Assembly (NCBI GenBank): GCA_937873095.1
Contig: CALMVI010000078.1
Span: 1 to 47,037 of the forward strand
Length of the DNA stretch: 47,037 nucleotides
Direction: 5' to 3'
Source of the DNA: an uncultured Acetobacteraceae bacterium
GTDB lineage: Bacteria; Pseudomonadota; Alphaproteobacteria; Acetobacterales; Acetobacteraceae
Positions 26,912-35,180 of the stretch are shown here, in pieces (the first letter of the stretch is position 1; every line of letters starts with the position of its first letter). Made by a program: the position numbers and the translations under genes. The notes beneath the pieces were generated by a model. It was not told where the DNA came from. It searched no databases and worked only from the letters and a program-made list of their open reading frames with translations.

Positions 26912-28879
26912 ATGCGTGTTCTGTTTCTTGCTGCCCTGGCCGCAACCCTTCCGCGCGCGCTGCACGCGCAGGCCAACCCCGATTCGCAGGAGAACATCGC
27001 GGTCACAGCCACGCGCGTGCCGAGCGCGGTCGTGGACCTGCCGGCCGGCGTCACCGTCATCGACCGGCGCACGATCGAGGAGCGCGGCTATGTCAGCCTG
27101 GTCGATGCGCTCGCCGCGGTGCCGGGGCTGCGCGTGGTGCAGACCGGCGGGCCCGGCAGCCAGTCGAGCGTGTTCATCCGCGGCACCAACTCGAACCACG
27201 TGCTGGTGCTGCGCGACGGCGTGCCCGTCAACGACCCTGGCGACCCTGGCGGCGCGTTCAATTTCGGCGTCGATACGCTGGAGGACGTGGAGCGCATAGA
27301 GATCGTGCGCGGGCCGATGTCGAGCCTGTACGGGTCGGGCGCCATCGGCGGGGTGATCAACCTGATCACCCGGCACGGCGCGGGCTTGCCGCACGGCCAC
27401 GCGACGCTGGCCGGCGGCGCGCCGCGCGCCGGGCTGGCGCAGGCCGACATCGCCGGCGGCTTCGGCATCTGGGATTACTCGGCCAATGCGGAGGGCCTCT
27501 CGGAACGCGGCTTCGACCAGACGCCGAGCCGCGAACGCCCCGTCTATACCGGGGAGGTGGACGGCGACCGCAGCAAGCAGGCGCAGGTGGAGCTGGGCGC
27601 AACCCTGTTGCCCGATACGCGGGTGTCCGTGCTGCTGCGCGCGCGGGACGCCAAATACGGCTATGACGAGCAGGATTTCGACGCCGGCAACGCCACCGGC
27701 TACGACGCCTCTCTGTTCGGGCGCCTGGGCGTGACCAGCAAGCTGCTGGACGGGGTCTGGGACACGCGGCTGTACCTCACCCGTGTGCAGGACGACCGCC
27801 GCTATACGATCGGGTTCTACGCCGACGACCCCAACGCCACGCAGGAAGACAGCCGCTACCACGGCAGGCGCACGGACGCTCAGTGGGACAACACACTGCA
27901 CGCCCCTGACGTCTCGGTGCTGACCGCCAACAGCGTGACGTTCGGCTACGAACATCAGTCCGACCAGGCCGACAGCAAGATCAACGAGGTGTTCGGCGGG
28001 ACACCCTATCTCAGCACGGTGCGCGCGCATGACGACACCGATTCCGGCTATGCCGGCCTGCAATCGACGCTGCTCAAGCGCATCGCACTCACCGGGCAGT
28101 TGCGCGAGGATGCGACCACGCTGGCCGGCAGTGCGTTCACTTGGCGGCTGGGCGGCGTGCTCGACATGCCGGAGACTCTCTCGCATCTGAAGGCGTCGTA
28201 CGGCACCGGCTTCCGCGCGCCTGCGCTGTATGACCGTTACGGCATCGACAGCTTCGGCTATGTCGGCAACCCGGCCCTGCGGCCCGAGCGTTCGGAGGGC
28301 TACGAGGCCGGCTGGGTGGCCGAACTGCCGGTGACGCCGAAACAGAGCGCCAGCGTCGGGGTCACGTATTTCAGCAACCGCATCCGCAACCTGATCCAGG
28401 TGGAGTACGCGCCGGACTTCCTGTCATCCACCCCGGTCAACATAGCCAGCGCGCGCGCGCAGGGGATCGAGACGACGGTGACCTACAAGGCAGCGCCCTG
28501 GGTCCAGGCCGACCTCACCTACACCTACACCGATGCGCGCGACCTCGGCGCCCACACCCAGCTGCCGCGCCGCCCCTACAACCAGGGCTCTGCCGACCTT
28601 CGGCTTATGCCGGTGCGCGGCGTGGTGATCGCGCCCGAGCTGCTCTACGTGGGCAGTTTCCAGGACTTCATCACCACCGATGACGGCCTGCCGGCCACGC
28701 CCTATGTCGGGCGGTCGCGCAGCGGGCTAATCTTCAACCTCAACGCCACCTGGCAGGCGACGCGGACGGTCGAACTGTTCGCCTGGGGCAAGAACCTGGG
28801 CAACTCGACCTTCGAGCCGGCAAACGGCTACCAGACGCCTGGCGCCTCCGTGCTGGCAGGTGCGCGCCTGCGTTTCTGA
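26912..28879 (+). CDS. btuB: BtuB-type TonB-dependent vitamin B12 receptor
   Basis: A 655-aa outer-membrane transporter. It has a signal peptide (MRVLFLAALAATLPRALHA), a TonB-box-like ENIAVTATRVP, a plug domain (VIDRRTIEERGY...VLRDGVPVNDPGDPGG...ERIEIVRGPMSSLYGSGAIGGVINLIT) and a 22-strand-type barrel ending in an aromatic residue (GARLRF). The plug matches BtuB and the cobalamin riboswitch directly upstream supports B12 as substrate. An in-frame ATG six codons upstream (26894) is possible, but 26912 gives the better signal peptide. TonB/ExbBD are not in the window. Confidence 0.95.
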   Translation: MRVLFLAALAATLPRALHAQANPDSQENIAVTATRVPSAVVDLPAGVTVIDRRTIEERGYVSLVDALAAVPGLRVVQTGGPGSQSSVFIRGTNSNHVLVLRDGVPVNDPGDPGGAFNFGVDTLEDVERIEIVRGPMSSLYGSGAIGGVINLITRHGAGLPHGHATLAGGAPRAGLAQADIAGGFGIWDYSANAEGLSERGFDQTPSRERPVYTGEVDGDRSKQAQVELGATLLPDTRVSVLLRARDAKYGYDEQDFDAGNATGYDASLFGRLGVTSKLLDGVWDTRLYLTRVQDDRRYTIGFYADDPNATQEDSRYHGRRTDAQWDNTLHAPDVSVLTANSVTFGYEHQSDQADSKINEVFGGTPYLSTVRAHDDTDSGYAGLQSTLLKRIALTGQLREDATTLAGSAFTWRLGGVLDMPETLSHLKASYGTGFRAPALYDRYGIDSFGYVGNPALRPERSEGYEAGWVAELPVTPKQSASVGVTYFSNRIRNLIQVEYAPDFLSSTPVNIASARAQGIETTVTYKAAPWVQADLTYTYTDARDLGAHTQLPRRPYNQGSADLRLMPVRGVVIAPELLYVGSFQDFITTDDGLPATPYVGRSRSGLIFNLNATWQATRTVELFAWGKNLGNSTFEPANGYQTPGASVLAGARLRF

Positions 28880-28902
28880 GTCGGGCAGGAGCCGGAGGGT
28901 CG

Positions 28903-29322
28903 ATGAGGCAGGTTTCGGACACGCTGATCCTTCAGACCCGCACCCGCGGGCTGACCGACATCACGCGCCACGCATCCGCCTTCCTGCGCGACAGCGGCAT
29001 ACGGTCCGGGCTGCTGACGCTGTGGTGCCGCCACACCTCCGCCTCTCTGCTGGTGCAGGAGAACGCCGACCCCGACGTGCGGGCCGACCTGGAGGCGTTC
29101 TTCGCGCGCATCGCGCCGGAGGGAAGCGGCCTGTACGTGCACGGCGCGGAAGGGCCCGACGACATGCCCGCCCATATCAGGGCCGCGCTGACGCAGACGC
29201 AGCTGAGCGTGCCGGTCGGGGACGGCGCGATGGCGCTCGGCACCTGGCAGGGCATCTACCTCTACGAGCACCGGACCCGGCCCCACCGGCGCGAGGTGGC
29301 GATACACGTCATCGGGGAGTAG
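28903..29322 (+). CDS. yjbQ: YjbQ family protein (UPF0047)
   Basis: A 139-aa protein matching YjbQ/UPF0047 over its full length: the LTLWCRHTSASLLVQENADPDV block, the PDDMPAHIRAALT segment and the LGTWQGIYLYEHR C-terminal strand. Members form trimers and some have weak thiamin-phosphate synthase activity; the physiological role is not settled. It starts 23 bases after btuB and so could be read from the same transcript, although a strong hairpin follows it at 29332. Confidence 0.93.
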   Translation: MRQVSDTLILQTRTRGLTDITRHASAFLRDSGIRSGLLTLWCRHTSASLLVQENADPDVRADLEAFFARIAPEGSGLYVHGAEGPDDMPAHIRAALTQTQLSVPVGDGAMALGTWQGIYLYEHRTRPHRREVAIHVIGE

Positions 29323-29331
29323 GTGGGCGCG

Positions 29332-29370
29332 GCAGCGCCATCCAGACCATACCAGTCTGGATGGCGCTGC
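29332..29370 (+). terminator. Strong hairpin after yjbQ (repeat-related)
   Basis: A perfect 16-bp stem with a seven-base loop lies ten bases after the yjbQ stop. The right arm ends GCTGCTCTAA, matching the end of the repeat at 2557-2661. It could separate btuB-yjbQ from the downstream transport genes or protect the upstream message from decay. Confidence 0.6.
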
Positions 29371-29406
29371 TCTAAACCGGGGCAGGCCGCAAGAGGTGCT
29401 GAACGC

Positions 29407-30294
29407 TTGAACACGATGCGCATCGCTGGGGTCAGCATCGGCGTCGGCCTGGTCGTGCTGGCGCTGAAAGGCGCCGCCTGGGGCGTGACCGGCAGCGCTG
29501 CCTTCTACTCCGATGCGCTGGAAACCGTGGTGAACGTGGCGGCGTCCAGCGTCGCCTACGCAGCGTTGCGCTTCGCCGCGCGCCCGGCCGACCTGAACCA
29601 CCCCTATGGCCACGACAAGGCGGAGTTCCTGGCCGCCGTGGTCGAGGGCGTGCTGATCGTCGTCGCCTCCGTCAGCATCCTGCAGCACGCCTGGGGCGCC
29701 TGGCTGCATCCGCGCGTGCTCAGCGCGCCCATCCTGGGCGTCGGGCTGAACATGGGGGCGACCGCGGTGAACGCCCTGTGGGCAGCCGTGCTGTTCCGGG
29801 CGGCGCGACGCGTCCGCTCCCCAGCACTGGCCGGCGACGCGCGGCACCTGATGGGCGACGTGGTGACCAGCTTCGGCGTGGTCGCAGGCGTGGGACTGGT
29901 CGTGACCACCGGCGTGCTCCGGCTGGACGCGGTGATCGGCGCGGCGACGGCGGCCTACGTGCTCTACACGGGGGTGCGGCTCATCGGCGATTCGGTGGGA
30001 GGGCTGATGGACATGGCGCCGGCCGACGACACGGTGCAGAGGATCGAGCGCGTGCTGGTGGCCGAAGGCGGCGGTGCGATCGAGGCGCACGACATCCGCA
30101 CACGGCAGGCCGGCCGCAGCACCTTCGTGCAGTTCCACCTGGTCGTGCCCGGCAGCATGCGGGTCGATGAGGCGCACGAGATCTGCGACCGCATGGAGTC
30201 CGCCCTGCGCGCGGACATGGAGCATTTGCTGGTCAGCATCCATGTGGAACCGGAGCACAAGGCCAAGCATGACGGGGCTGTTGCGCTTGAGTAG
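29407..30294 (+). CDS. Cation diffusion facilitator (CDF) metal transporter
   Basis: A 295-aa inner-membrane protein with about five to six hydrophobic helices and a C-terminal cytoplasmic ferredoxin-like domain (RVDEAHEICDRMESALRADM...VSIHVEP). Metal-site motifs of the CDF family are visible: YSDALETVVN, HPYGHDKAEF and GDARHLMGDVVTS. These proteins export Zn, Fe, Co or Mn in exchange for protons; the metal is not deducible. The TTG at 29407 lies ten bases after AGAGG; the ATG three codons later (29416) is the alternative. It overlaps the start of the B12-binding protein gene. Confidence 0.92.
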   Translation: MNTMRIAGVSIGVGLVVLALKGAAWGVTGSAAFYSDALETVVNVAASSVAYAALRFAARPADLNHPYGHDKAEFLAAVVEGVLIVVASVSILQHAWGAWLHPRVLSAPILGVGLNMGATAVNALWAAVLFRAARRVRSPALAGDARHLMGDVVTSFGVVAGVGLVVTTGVLRLDAVIGAATAAYVLYTGVRLIGDSVGGLMDMAPADDTVQRIERVLVAEGGGAIEAHDIRTRQAGRSTFVQFHLVVPGSMRVDEAHEICDRMESALRADMEHLLVSIHVEPEHKAKHDGAVALE

Positions 30295-31078
30295 GAAGAA
30301 GGCAAGGCTTCCTCTTGAAAGAAGAAGCAAGAACTTTTGCTTTTTGGTTGCGGTTTTCCTGACGGTCGGCCGCGCCTGGGGTGCGGGTGTTGTCTCGCTG
30401 AACCTGTGCACGGACCAGTTGCTGGTGCTTCTGGCGCCTGCGCGGGTGGCGGCGCTTGAGCCTTTGGCGCGCGATCCTGCCCTGTCGTTCGTGGCCGGGG
30501 CGGCGGCGGGTCTGCCAACGGTCCGCGCGGATGCGGAGGCGGTGCTTCGCCTGCACCCCGATCTGGTGCTGGCCGGGCGCTACGGGGCGCAGACGACCGT
30601 GGCGCTGCTGCGCGCCCGCGGCTTGCGCGTGGTGCAGTTCGGCGAGGCGGAGAGTTTTGCCCAGATCGGCGCGCAGGTGACCGAGGCGGCGGGCCTGCTC
30701 GGCGCGCCTGAACGCGGCCGGGCGCTGGTCGAGGCGATGTGGCGCAGGCTTGCCGCGCTGCGCCCGCGCAGGGGGTCGGCGGTCATGTGGCAGGCCGGCG
30801 GCTGGACGGCCGGGCCGGGAAGCCTGGCGGATGCGGCGCTGCGGGCGGCAGGCCTGTCGGACGCGGGCACCGGCGGCCGCATGGGCGTCGAAGCGCTGCT
30901 GGCCCGCCATCCGGACCTGCTCGTGGTCGAGGCGGCGCCGCGCACCCCGTCTATGGCCACCGACCTGGCCCGCCATCCGGCGCTGGCCGGGTTCGCGCGG
31001 GTGGAGGTGCCCGCGCCGCTGCTGATCTGCGGCGGCCCGTTCTCCGTCGGCGCGGCCGAGCTGCTGGCGGCACGATGA
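30269..31078 (+). CDS. btuF: BtuF-like periplasmic cobalamin-binding protein
   Basis: A ~269-aa substrate-binding protein of the cluster that serves FecCD/BtuC importers. Typical segments are VVSLNLCTDQLLVLL, RVAALEPLA, the AVLRLHPDLVLAGRYGAQTTVALLRARG hinge region and LLARHPDLLVVEAAPRT. The cobalamin assignment rests on the riboswitch, btuB and the adenosyltransferase around it. The first ~25 residues come from an AT-rich repeat-like patch (30293-30360) and read as lysine/arginine-rich, so the true start may be later, for example TTG 30344, which leaves a short signal peptide ending near AWG-A. Its stop overlaps the btuC start. Confidence 0.85.
   Translation: MTGLLRLSRKKARLPLERRSKNFCFLVAVFLTVGRAWGAGVVSLNLCTDQLLVLLAPARVAALEPLARDPALSFVAGAAAGLPTVRADAEAVLRLHPDLVLAGRYGAQTTVALLRARGLRVVQFGEAESFAQIGAQVTEAAGLLGAPERGRALVEAMWRRLAALRPRRGSAVMWQAGGWTAGPGSLADAALRAAGLSDAGTGGRMGVEALLARHPDLLVVEAAPRTPSMATDLARHPALAGFARVEVPAPLLICGGPFSVGAAELLAAR
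30293..30360. repeat. AT-rich repeat-like patch at the btuF 5' end
   Basis: A stretch far richer in A and T than its surroundings holds two small hairpins (AGGAAG/CTTCCT and AAGCAA/TTGCTT). Sequences of this kind recur between genes in Acetobacteraceae in my memory, so I infer an inserted repeat; only one copy is in this window. It overlaps the presumed 5' end of btuF. Confidence 0.4.
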
Positions 31079-32010
31079 GGCTGCTGTGGGCGTCGGTCGC
31101 CCTTCTTGCGGCCGGCTCGCTCCTGGCCGGTGCGGCCGGCTGGGGCGTGCCCGACTGGCTGGTCCTGGAGCAGATCCGCCTGCCGCGCACGCTGCTCGCG
31201 GTGCTGGTGGGCGGCGGGCTGGGCCTGTCTGGCGCTGTGCTTCAGGGGGCGCTGCGCAATCCGCTGGCCGACCCCGGGCTGCTCGGCATCGGCGGATGCG
31301 CCGCGTTGGGGGCGGTGCTCGCGTTCTACTGGGGCGTTGCTGCCGCCTTCGCCCCGGCCCTGCCGCTGGGCGCGCTGTTCGGGGCAGGGCTTGGATGCGC
31401 CGTGCTGCTGGGCGGGCTCGGCCGCCACGTCTCCGGCGCGGCGCTGATCCTGGGCGGTGTCGCGCTGTCCGCCGCGGCCTCGGCGCTGCTGGCGCTCGCC
31501 CTCTCGCTGGCGCCCAACCCCTTCGCCCTGGCCGAGATCACCTTCTGGCTGATGGGCGGGCTGGAGGACCGCACGCTGCTGCATCTGGCGCTCGCGGCGC
31601 CGGTGATCCTGGGCGGCTGCGCGCTGCTGCTCGGGCTCGGTCCGCGGCTCGACGGGCTGGCGCTGGGGGAGGCGACGGCGGCGACGCTTGGCGTGCCGGT
31701 GCAGACCACGATGCGGCTGGCGGCCGTCGGCGTCGCCCTGGCGGTGGGGGGCGGTGCGGCGGTCGCCGGCGGCATCGGGTTCGTGGGCCTGGTGGTGCCG
31801 CACGTGCTGCGCCCCTGGTTCGGGGAGCGTCCTGGCGGCCTGCTCTGGCCGTCGCTGGCCGGCGGGGCCGTCCTGCTGCTGGCCGCCGACCTGCTGGCGC
31901 GCCTCGCCCCGCTGCTGCTGCCGCTGCAGGCCGAGCCGCGGCTGGGCGTGCTGACGGCCCTGCTCGGCGCGCCGTTCCTGGTGCGCATCGCGCGCCGGAC
32001 GGTCGCATGA
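31075..32010 (+). CDS. btuC: BtuC-like FecCD-family ABC permease
   Basis: A 311-aa very hydrophobic permease with about nine to ten helices. FecCD/BtuC landmarks include IRLPRTLLAVLVGGGLGLSGAVLQG (~residues 33-60), the NPLADPGLLG loop, and the coupling region GGIGFVGLVVPHVLRPWFGE that contacts the ATPase. It moves the substrate from the binding protein across the inner membrane. The ATG overlaps the btuF stop (ATGA) and the ATPase gene overlaps its end in the same way, so the three are translationally coupled. Confidence 0.93.
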   Translation: MRLLWASVALLAAGSLLAGAAGWGVPDWLVLEQIRLPRTLLAVLVGGGLGLSGAVLQGALRNPLADPGLLGIGGCAALGAVLAFYWGVAAAFAPALPLGALFGAGLGCAVLLGGLGRHVSGAALILGGVALSAAASALLALALSLAPNPFALAEITFWLMGGLEDRTLLHLALAAPVILGGCALLLGLGPRLDGLALGEATAATLGVPVQTTMRLAAVGVALAVGGGAAVAGGIGFVGLVVPHVLRPWFGERPGGLLWPSLAGGAVLLLAADLLARLAPLLLPLQAEPRLGVLTALLGAPFLVRIARRTVA

Positions 32011-32696
32011 TCGGGGTTGCCGACCTGCGGGTGGCACTCGGCGGGCGACCGGTCCTGCAAGGCGTGACGTTCCGGGCGGGCCCTGGCGAGTTCGTGGCGG
32101 TCTGCGGGCCGAACGGCGCCGGCAAGACCACGCTGCTGCGCGCGCTGGCCGGGCTGCTGCCGGGATGCCGGGTGCAGCCGCGCCAGGTCGCCTACGTTGA
32201 GCAGGGCGCCCGTTCGGCCTGGGGCCTGACAGTCATCGAACTGGTGATGCTTGGCCGTATACCCTGGGGGGATGCCGATGCAGACGCGGCGGGCCGGGCG
32301 ATGCAGCTGTGCGGCGTGGCCGGCCTGGCCGGGCGGCGCATGGACCGGATATCCGGCGGGCAGGCGCGCCGCGCCATGCTGGCCCGCGCGCTGGCCACCG
32401 AGGCGCCGGTGCTGTTGCTGGACGAGCCGGCGGCCGACCTCGACCCCCGCGCCGGCCACCAGGTCATGCGCCTGCTGGCCGGCCTGGCGGCGGGTGGCTC
32501 TACCGTGGTGGCGGTGCTGCACGCGGTGGAGCTTGCGGCGGCCTACGCCACCCGCATGTTGGTGCTGGACGAAGGCCGGGTCATGGCGGACGGACCGCCT
32601 GCTCTGGCCATGCCGGCGGCGGCGGCCTGTTTCGGCATGGAGCTCGGCACCGATGGGTCCGCCCGGCTGCTGCCGCCGCGGGAATGGGAGGGGTGA
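32007..32696 (+). CDS. btuD: BtuD-like ABC transporter ATPase
   Basis: A 229-aa ATPase with Walker A GPNGAGKT (34-41), a Q-loop region (VEQGARS), signature ISGGQ (115-119, instead of the usual LSGGQ), Walker B VLLLDEPAAD (~135-144) and the H-loop VLHAVELAAAYA. It belongs to the iron-siderophore/cobalamin importer class and should pair with the FecCD-type permease. It starts within the btuC stop codon overlap and runs into the adenosyltransferase gene, whose ATG shares a base with its TGA. Confidence 0.93.
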   Translation: MIGVADLRVALGGRPVLQGVTFRAGPGEFVAVCGPNGAGKTTLLRALAGLLPGCRVQPRQVAYVEQGARSAWGLTVIELVMLGRIPWGDADADAAGRAMQLCGVAGLAGRRMDRISGGQARRAMLARALATEAPVLLLDEPAADLDPRAGHQVMRLLAGLAAGGSTVVAVLHAVELAAAYATRMLVLDEGRVMADGPPALAMPAAAACFGMELGTDGSARLLPPREWEG

Positions 32697-33247
32697 TGGC
32701 GGTGCGCATCGACCGGGTGGTGACGCGGGGCGGCGATGGGGGCCAGACGTCGCTCGGCGACGGAACCCGCGTGGGCAAGGACCACGCGCGGGTCGACGCC
32801 TACGGCACGGTGGACGAGGCGAACGCCACGCTGGGCATCCTGCGCCTACACACAGGCGACAACGCGGCCGTCGACGCCATGTTGGCGCGCATGCAGAACG
32901 ACCTGTTCGACATCGGCGCCGATCTGTGCGTGCCGGGCGAGGCGGGCGACCGGCTGCGCGTGCCGGCCGGCATGGCGGCGCGCCTGGAGTCCGAGGTGGC
33001 CGAGGCGAACGAGACCCTGCCGCCGCTGACCAGTTTCGTGCTCCCCGGCGGCACGCACGCCGCGGCCTACGCCCACCTCGCCCGGACCGTGGTGCGCCGT
33101 GCCGAGCGGCTGGTGGTGCACCTGGCGCAGAGTGAGGCGGTGAACCCGGAGGTGGTGCGCGCCCTGAACCGGATGTCCGACCTGCTGTTCGTGCTCGGCC
33201 GACGCTTCAACCAGGGCCGCGATACGCTGTGGCGGCCGGGCGGCTGA
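32696..33247 (+). CDS. PduO-type cob(I)alamin adenosyltransferase (ATR)
   Basis: A 183-aa enzyme that transfers adenosyl from ATP to cob(I)alamin to make coenzyme B12. The PduO/MMAB features are all present: VVTRGGDGGQTSLGDG at the N-terminus, VDAYGTVDEANATLG (~34-48), the helix with MQNDLFDIGADLC, and the C-terminal NRMSDLLFVLGRRFNQ. Its fourth place in the overlapping btuF-btuC-btuD series links import directly to adenosylation. Confidence 0.95.
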   Translation: MAVRIDRVVTRGGDGGQTSLGDGTRVGKDHARVDAYGTVDEANATLGILRLHTGDNAAVDAMLARMQNDLFDIGADLCVPGEAGDRLRVPAGMAARLESEVAEANETLPPLTSFVLPGGTHAAAYAHLARTVVRRAERLVVHLAQSEAVNPEVVRALNRMSDLLFVLGRRFNQGRDTLWRPGG

Positions 33248-33285
33248 GGTGCCAACGTTCCCTGGAGTGGCGGGGGACCGCCGCT

Positions 33286-33948
33286 TCACATCGGCGGCTT
33301 CACCCCGTCCTGTCCGACCGCCACGAACTTCGCCTGCACGCCCGCGCCCGCAGGGATGCCCACGATGAACACCTGGGCGCCCTGCTTGACCACGGAGGGT
33401 CCTGCCATCTTGAACGCCACCACGGGGGCGGTCGGCGGCACTACGATGTCCTTGTGGCCGCCCTTGTAGGCGACGGTGATGTGCAAACCGCCCCCTGCAG
33501 ACGACGCGGCCCCGACCGTGCCGTTAGTCATCGTGCTGCCTACGGCCGGAGCCTGGCCGGCCTGCACGGTGCCGTTGGTCATCGAGCTTGCGGTCTGGCC
33601 GCCCGCCGTGTCGGGCAGCTTGTCCCACGGATAGTGGCCCTCGCCCTGGCCGCGCAGCTCTGGCGGGAACACCACCACCTCAAGCGCGGTCATGTGGCTT
33701 CCGAAGCCCTTGGTGGCGGTGCCGATGAAGCTTCCCGGTGCGACCGCCTTGATGTCGGAGGCGATGACGGCCGCGTAAGCCGCGTCGGGCCCGAGCGCCA
33801 CCTTCACCTCTGTGCCGTCCGCCTGGCGAACGGTCAGGCTGGCCGGCGTGGCCGCAGTGATCGTGCCGCGGACGCGCTCGGCCACGGGTGCGGCCTGGGC
33901 AGCAAGCGCGATGCTGCCGGCCGAGACTGCAAGAAGGATGCGACGCAT
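33286..33948 (-). CDS. Exported protein of unknown function
   Basis: A 220-aa protein with a signal peptide (MRRILLAVSAGSIALAAQA). The first mature ~90 residues form a beta-rich region (VRGTITAATPASLTVRQADGTEV...GSFIGTATKGF) like the small OB/DUF5666-type barrels. A linker with two near-identical octamers (SSMTNGTV and STMTNGTV, ~120-145) follows, and then a second beta region (ITVAYKGGHKDIVVPP). It is convergent with the adenosyltransferase gene and followed by no strong terminator. I do not recognise the family. Confidence 0.7.
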   Translation of the reverse strand: MRRILLAVSAGSIALAAQAAPVAERVRGTITAATPASLTVRQADGTEVKVALGPDAAYAAVIASDIKAVAPGSFIGTATKGFGSHMTALEVVVFPPELRGQGEGHYPWDKLPDTAGGQTASSMTNGTVQAGQAPAVGSTMTNGTVGAASSAGGGLHITVAYKGGHKDIVVPPTAPVVAFKMAGPSVVKQGAQVFIVGIPAGAGVQAKFVAVGQDGVKPPM

Positions 33949-33953
33949 GGGCG

Positions 33954-34277
33954 TTAGCCTTTCAGTTTCTTGGTGCACAGGCTGTAGTAGCCGCCGCCCT
34001 TCTGGATCCAGGCCAGGCCGCCATTAGCATGGGTGGCCTTGTTGGCGGTGTACTGGTCCAGGCAGCTGTGCATGCGCGCCTGGCCGGCGGGAAGCTTGGC
34101 GTATTTAGCGGCGACCCTGCCGGGAAACACTGCGGGTGAGGCGATCTTGGCGGGTGCGGAGGGTGCCGCGGGAGGGGTTGCCGGCGGCGTGGCCGCGGCC
34201 GGAGCGGGTGCTGCGTGCGCCGCAGCGAGGACGGTCAGCACGGCCAGGCTGGCGGGGATTGTGACTCTGATGGGCAC
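33954..34277 (-). CDS. Small exported protein with conserved-looking C-terminal Cys pair, GTG start
   Basis: A 107-aa protein read just upstream of the gene at 33286 on the same strand (five bases apart), so the two are probably co-transcribed. The GTG at 34277 follows GGAG at eight bases. A signal peptide (PIRVTIPASLAVLTVLAAAHA) is followed by an Ala/Pro-rich linker and a ~60-residue core with two cysteines (HSCLDQY and YSLCTKKLKG). No known family is recognised. Confidence 0.65.
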   Translation of the reverse strand: MPIRVTIPASLAVLTVLAAAHAAPAPAAATPPATPPAAPSAPAKIASPAVFPGRVAAKYAKLPAGQARMHSCLDQYTANKATHANGGLAWIQKGGGYYSLCTKKLKG

Positions 34278-34308
34278 GGACGTCGCTCCGGAAGGCCGAG
34301 GCGGCACC

Positions 34309-35037
34309 ATGCCGTATCGGGCCCGGCTTGGCCAATGCGGGCGGCCGGGCTTGCGGGGGGAGCGGGGGCTGTGCCAGCGTCAGACGGTGCAGCTAGCCTC
34401 CGCGGATAAGGACGTCAGACGGTCCGCCAGAAAACGCCTGCCCCGCCATATCGGCTTCATCCCGGACGGCAATCGCCGGTGGGCCAGCGGCCGCGGCATG
34501 GGACGCGAGGCAGGCTATGCGCACGGCGTGGAGCCCGGACTGCAGCTCTACGAGATTTGCCGCGACCTGGGGATTGAGGAGGTCTCGGTCTACGGCTTCA
34601 CCCAGGACAACACACGGCGCCCCAGCGCCCAGACGGATCAGTTCCGTCAGGCCTGCGTTGTAATGGCCGAGGAGATCGCACGGCGCGGCTCTTCGCTGCT
34701 GGTGCTGGGCGACGACACCTCGCCCCAGTTTCCGCCCGCGCTCAAGACGTTCAGGACGCGGCAGGGTGAGGGCATCAAGGTCAATTTCCTGGTCAATTAC
34801 GGCTGGGAATGGGACCTGGACGGGCTGCGCGAGGGCCAGCTGCGGTCCCACGAGGTGTCACGGCTGGACCTGATCGTGCGCTGGGGCGGCGGACGCCGGC
34901 TGAGCGGCTTCCTGCCGGCGCAGTCGGTCTACGCGGATTTCTTCGTGCTCGACGAATACTGGCCGGATTTCGAGCCGGCGCATCTGGACCGGGCTCTGGA
35001 CTGGTTCCGCCACCAGGACCGTACGCTTGGCGGTTAG
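34309..35037 (+). CDS. cis-Prenyltransferase (undecaprenyl diphosphate synthase family), variant active site
   Basis: A ~242-aa protein of the UppS family, which condenses isopentenyl diphosphate onto an allylic primer in cis. The first motif HIGFIPDGNRRWA carries the key D53, SVYGFTQDNTRRP (~94-104) matches the second, and DLIVRWGGGRRLSGFLPAQSVYADF (187-211) the fifth. In that motif the usual RTGGE is RWGGG, so the metal-binding glutamate is replaced by G195. It may make a shorter or different polyprenol, or be weakened. ATG 34309 has GAGG at seven bases; a later GTG (34386) is possible, since 34309 lies only 31 bases from the divergent gene start. Confidence 0.85.
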   Translation: MPYRARLGQCGRPGLRGERGLCQRQTVQLASADKDVRRSARKRLPRHIGFIPDGNRRWASGRGMGREAGYAHGVEPGLQLYEICRDLGIEEVSVYGFTQDNTRRPSAQTDQFRQACVVMAEEIARRGSSLLVLGDDTSPQFPPALKTFRTRQGEGIKVNFLVNYGWEWDLDGLREGQLRSHEVSRLDLIVRWGGGRRLSGFLPAQSVYADFFVLDEYWPDFEPAHLDRALDWFRHQDRTLGG

Positions 35038-35180
35038 GCACGGGCGAGTTCAGCTGACCCGCCCAGACCGCCGGAACGCGTCATGCTGCCGGGCGGCGAA
35101 CCCGGGGCCGGCTAGACCGTTGCTGATAGGTCGGCGCGCTCCAGCTTTGGGGGCGTGCGCAATCGGTTGAGGATCATGCT

